Below, in pieces: positions 63,827-64,000 of a DNA stretch of 64,000 nt. Source of the stretch: an endosymbiont of unidentified scaly snail isolate Monju (GTDB lineage: Bacteria > Pseudomonadota > Gammaproteobacteria > Chromatiales > Chromatiaceae); the NCBI RefSeq assembly GCF_000801295.1, contig NZ_AP012978.1, positions 1,798,001 to 1,862,000 on the forward strand, read 5' to 3'. Below the pieces are notes generated by a model. It had not been told where the DNA came from. It ran no database searches and was given only the letters and a program-made list of their open reading frames with translations. The translations under genes and the position numbers were made by a program. Position 1 is the first letter of the stretch. Each line of letters starts with the position of its first letter.

Positions 63827-64000
63827 TCAACGCCCGAACACCTGCTTGAGCAGTTCGGTACTGCGCGCGACCGGGTTGGTACGGATGGCCTTCTCCTCGG
63901 CCGCCAGCTTGAGGAACAGGCCGTTCAGTGCCTTTTCGGTCACGTAGTCGTCCAGGTCGAGATTCACCTGCCCGCCGAGCAGGCCACCGAGCCCTCCCAG
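63827..64000 (-). CDS. DUF4197 protein, C-terminal fragment (cut by window edge)
   Basis: The last 57 codons of a protein entering from the right edge. The segment [20 protein letters not shown] then [20 protein letters not shown] is the conserved end of DUF4197, a periplasmic, helical family of unknown function. A Gly/Leu-rich part precedes it (GGLGGLLGG). It ends 53 nt before the mscS start on the same strand. Confidence 0.9.
   Translation of the reverse strand: MGGLGGLLGGQVNLDLDDYVTEKALNGLFLKLAAEEKAIRTNPVARSTELLKQVFGR

Overview
The window is GC-rich gammaproteobacterial chromosome. Evidence: the ruvC-ruvA-ruvB-ybgC-tolQ-tolR-tolA order, AspRS with FmdB, NudB and YebC close by, an E. coli-type GshA, a PomAB-like flagellar stator, ArgA and a QmcA/NfeD pair. 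I cannot name the genus; a Chromatiales-like free-living bacterium is a guess. There is no rRNA, tRNA, CRISPR array or prophage that I can see.

Layout. 1-4.8 kb: Tol-Pal start and Holliday-junction genes (minus). 4.9-10.3 kb: HDOD protein, a DUF971-MoaD-like fusion, NudB and a PAS/GGDEF/EAL protein broken at a C10 tract. 10.3-15.0 kb: aspS, fmdB, a small ORF, a PilZ protein and pomBA. 15.2-24.5 kb: SDR, gshA, prc, Nudix, M48 lipoprotein, mazG, dGTPase. 24.8-29.3 kb: RND efflux pair. 29.3-32.9 kb: a less GC-rich accessory patch with a NYN-domain protein, a DUF3592 protein, decayed genes and an IS3-type remnant. 32.9-38.0 kb: a branched-chain-type ABC importer. 38.3-42.3 kb: a CrbS/CrbR-like acetate-type two-component pair. 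42.4-44.2 kb: ilvD. 44.6-48.3 kb: a periplasmic-binding/CHASE/GGDEF-EAL operon. 48.4-53.4 kb: TetR, DUF6499 protein, argE, nfeD, qmcA, argA. 53.7-60.3 kb: an aminotransferase, BKACE, RpiR, thiolase and acetoacetyl-CoA synthetase cluster. 60.7-64 kb: AsmA, MscS, DUF4197.

How the genes work together. The 53.7-60.3 kb block reads as one catabolic route: a class III transaminase makes a beta-keto acid, BKACE cleaves it with acetyl-CoA to acetoacetate plus a new acyl-CoA, acetoacetate is activated and thiolysed to acetyl-CoA, and an RpiR regulator sits inside the block. Cyclic-di-GMP signalling recurs (two GGDEF/EAL proteins, one PilZ next to the flagellar stator). A family of REP-like palindromes, built from two hairpin types, fills at least six intergenic gaps.

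Caution. At least five genes carry a one-base indel, most or all in short homopolymer runs (GGDEF/EAL at 8132, SDR at 15893, M48 at 21833, a membrane protein at 31880, CHASE/GGDEF at 46476). Three more (argE, qmcA, crbS) appear to lack an internal segment. Some or all of this may be sequencing or assembly error, so 'broken' calls are provisional.
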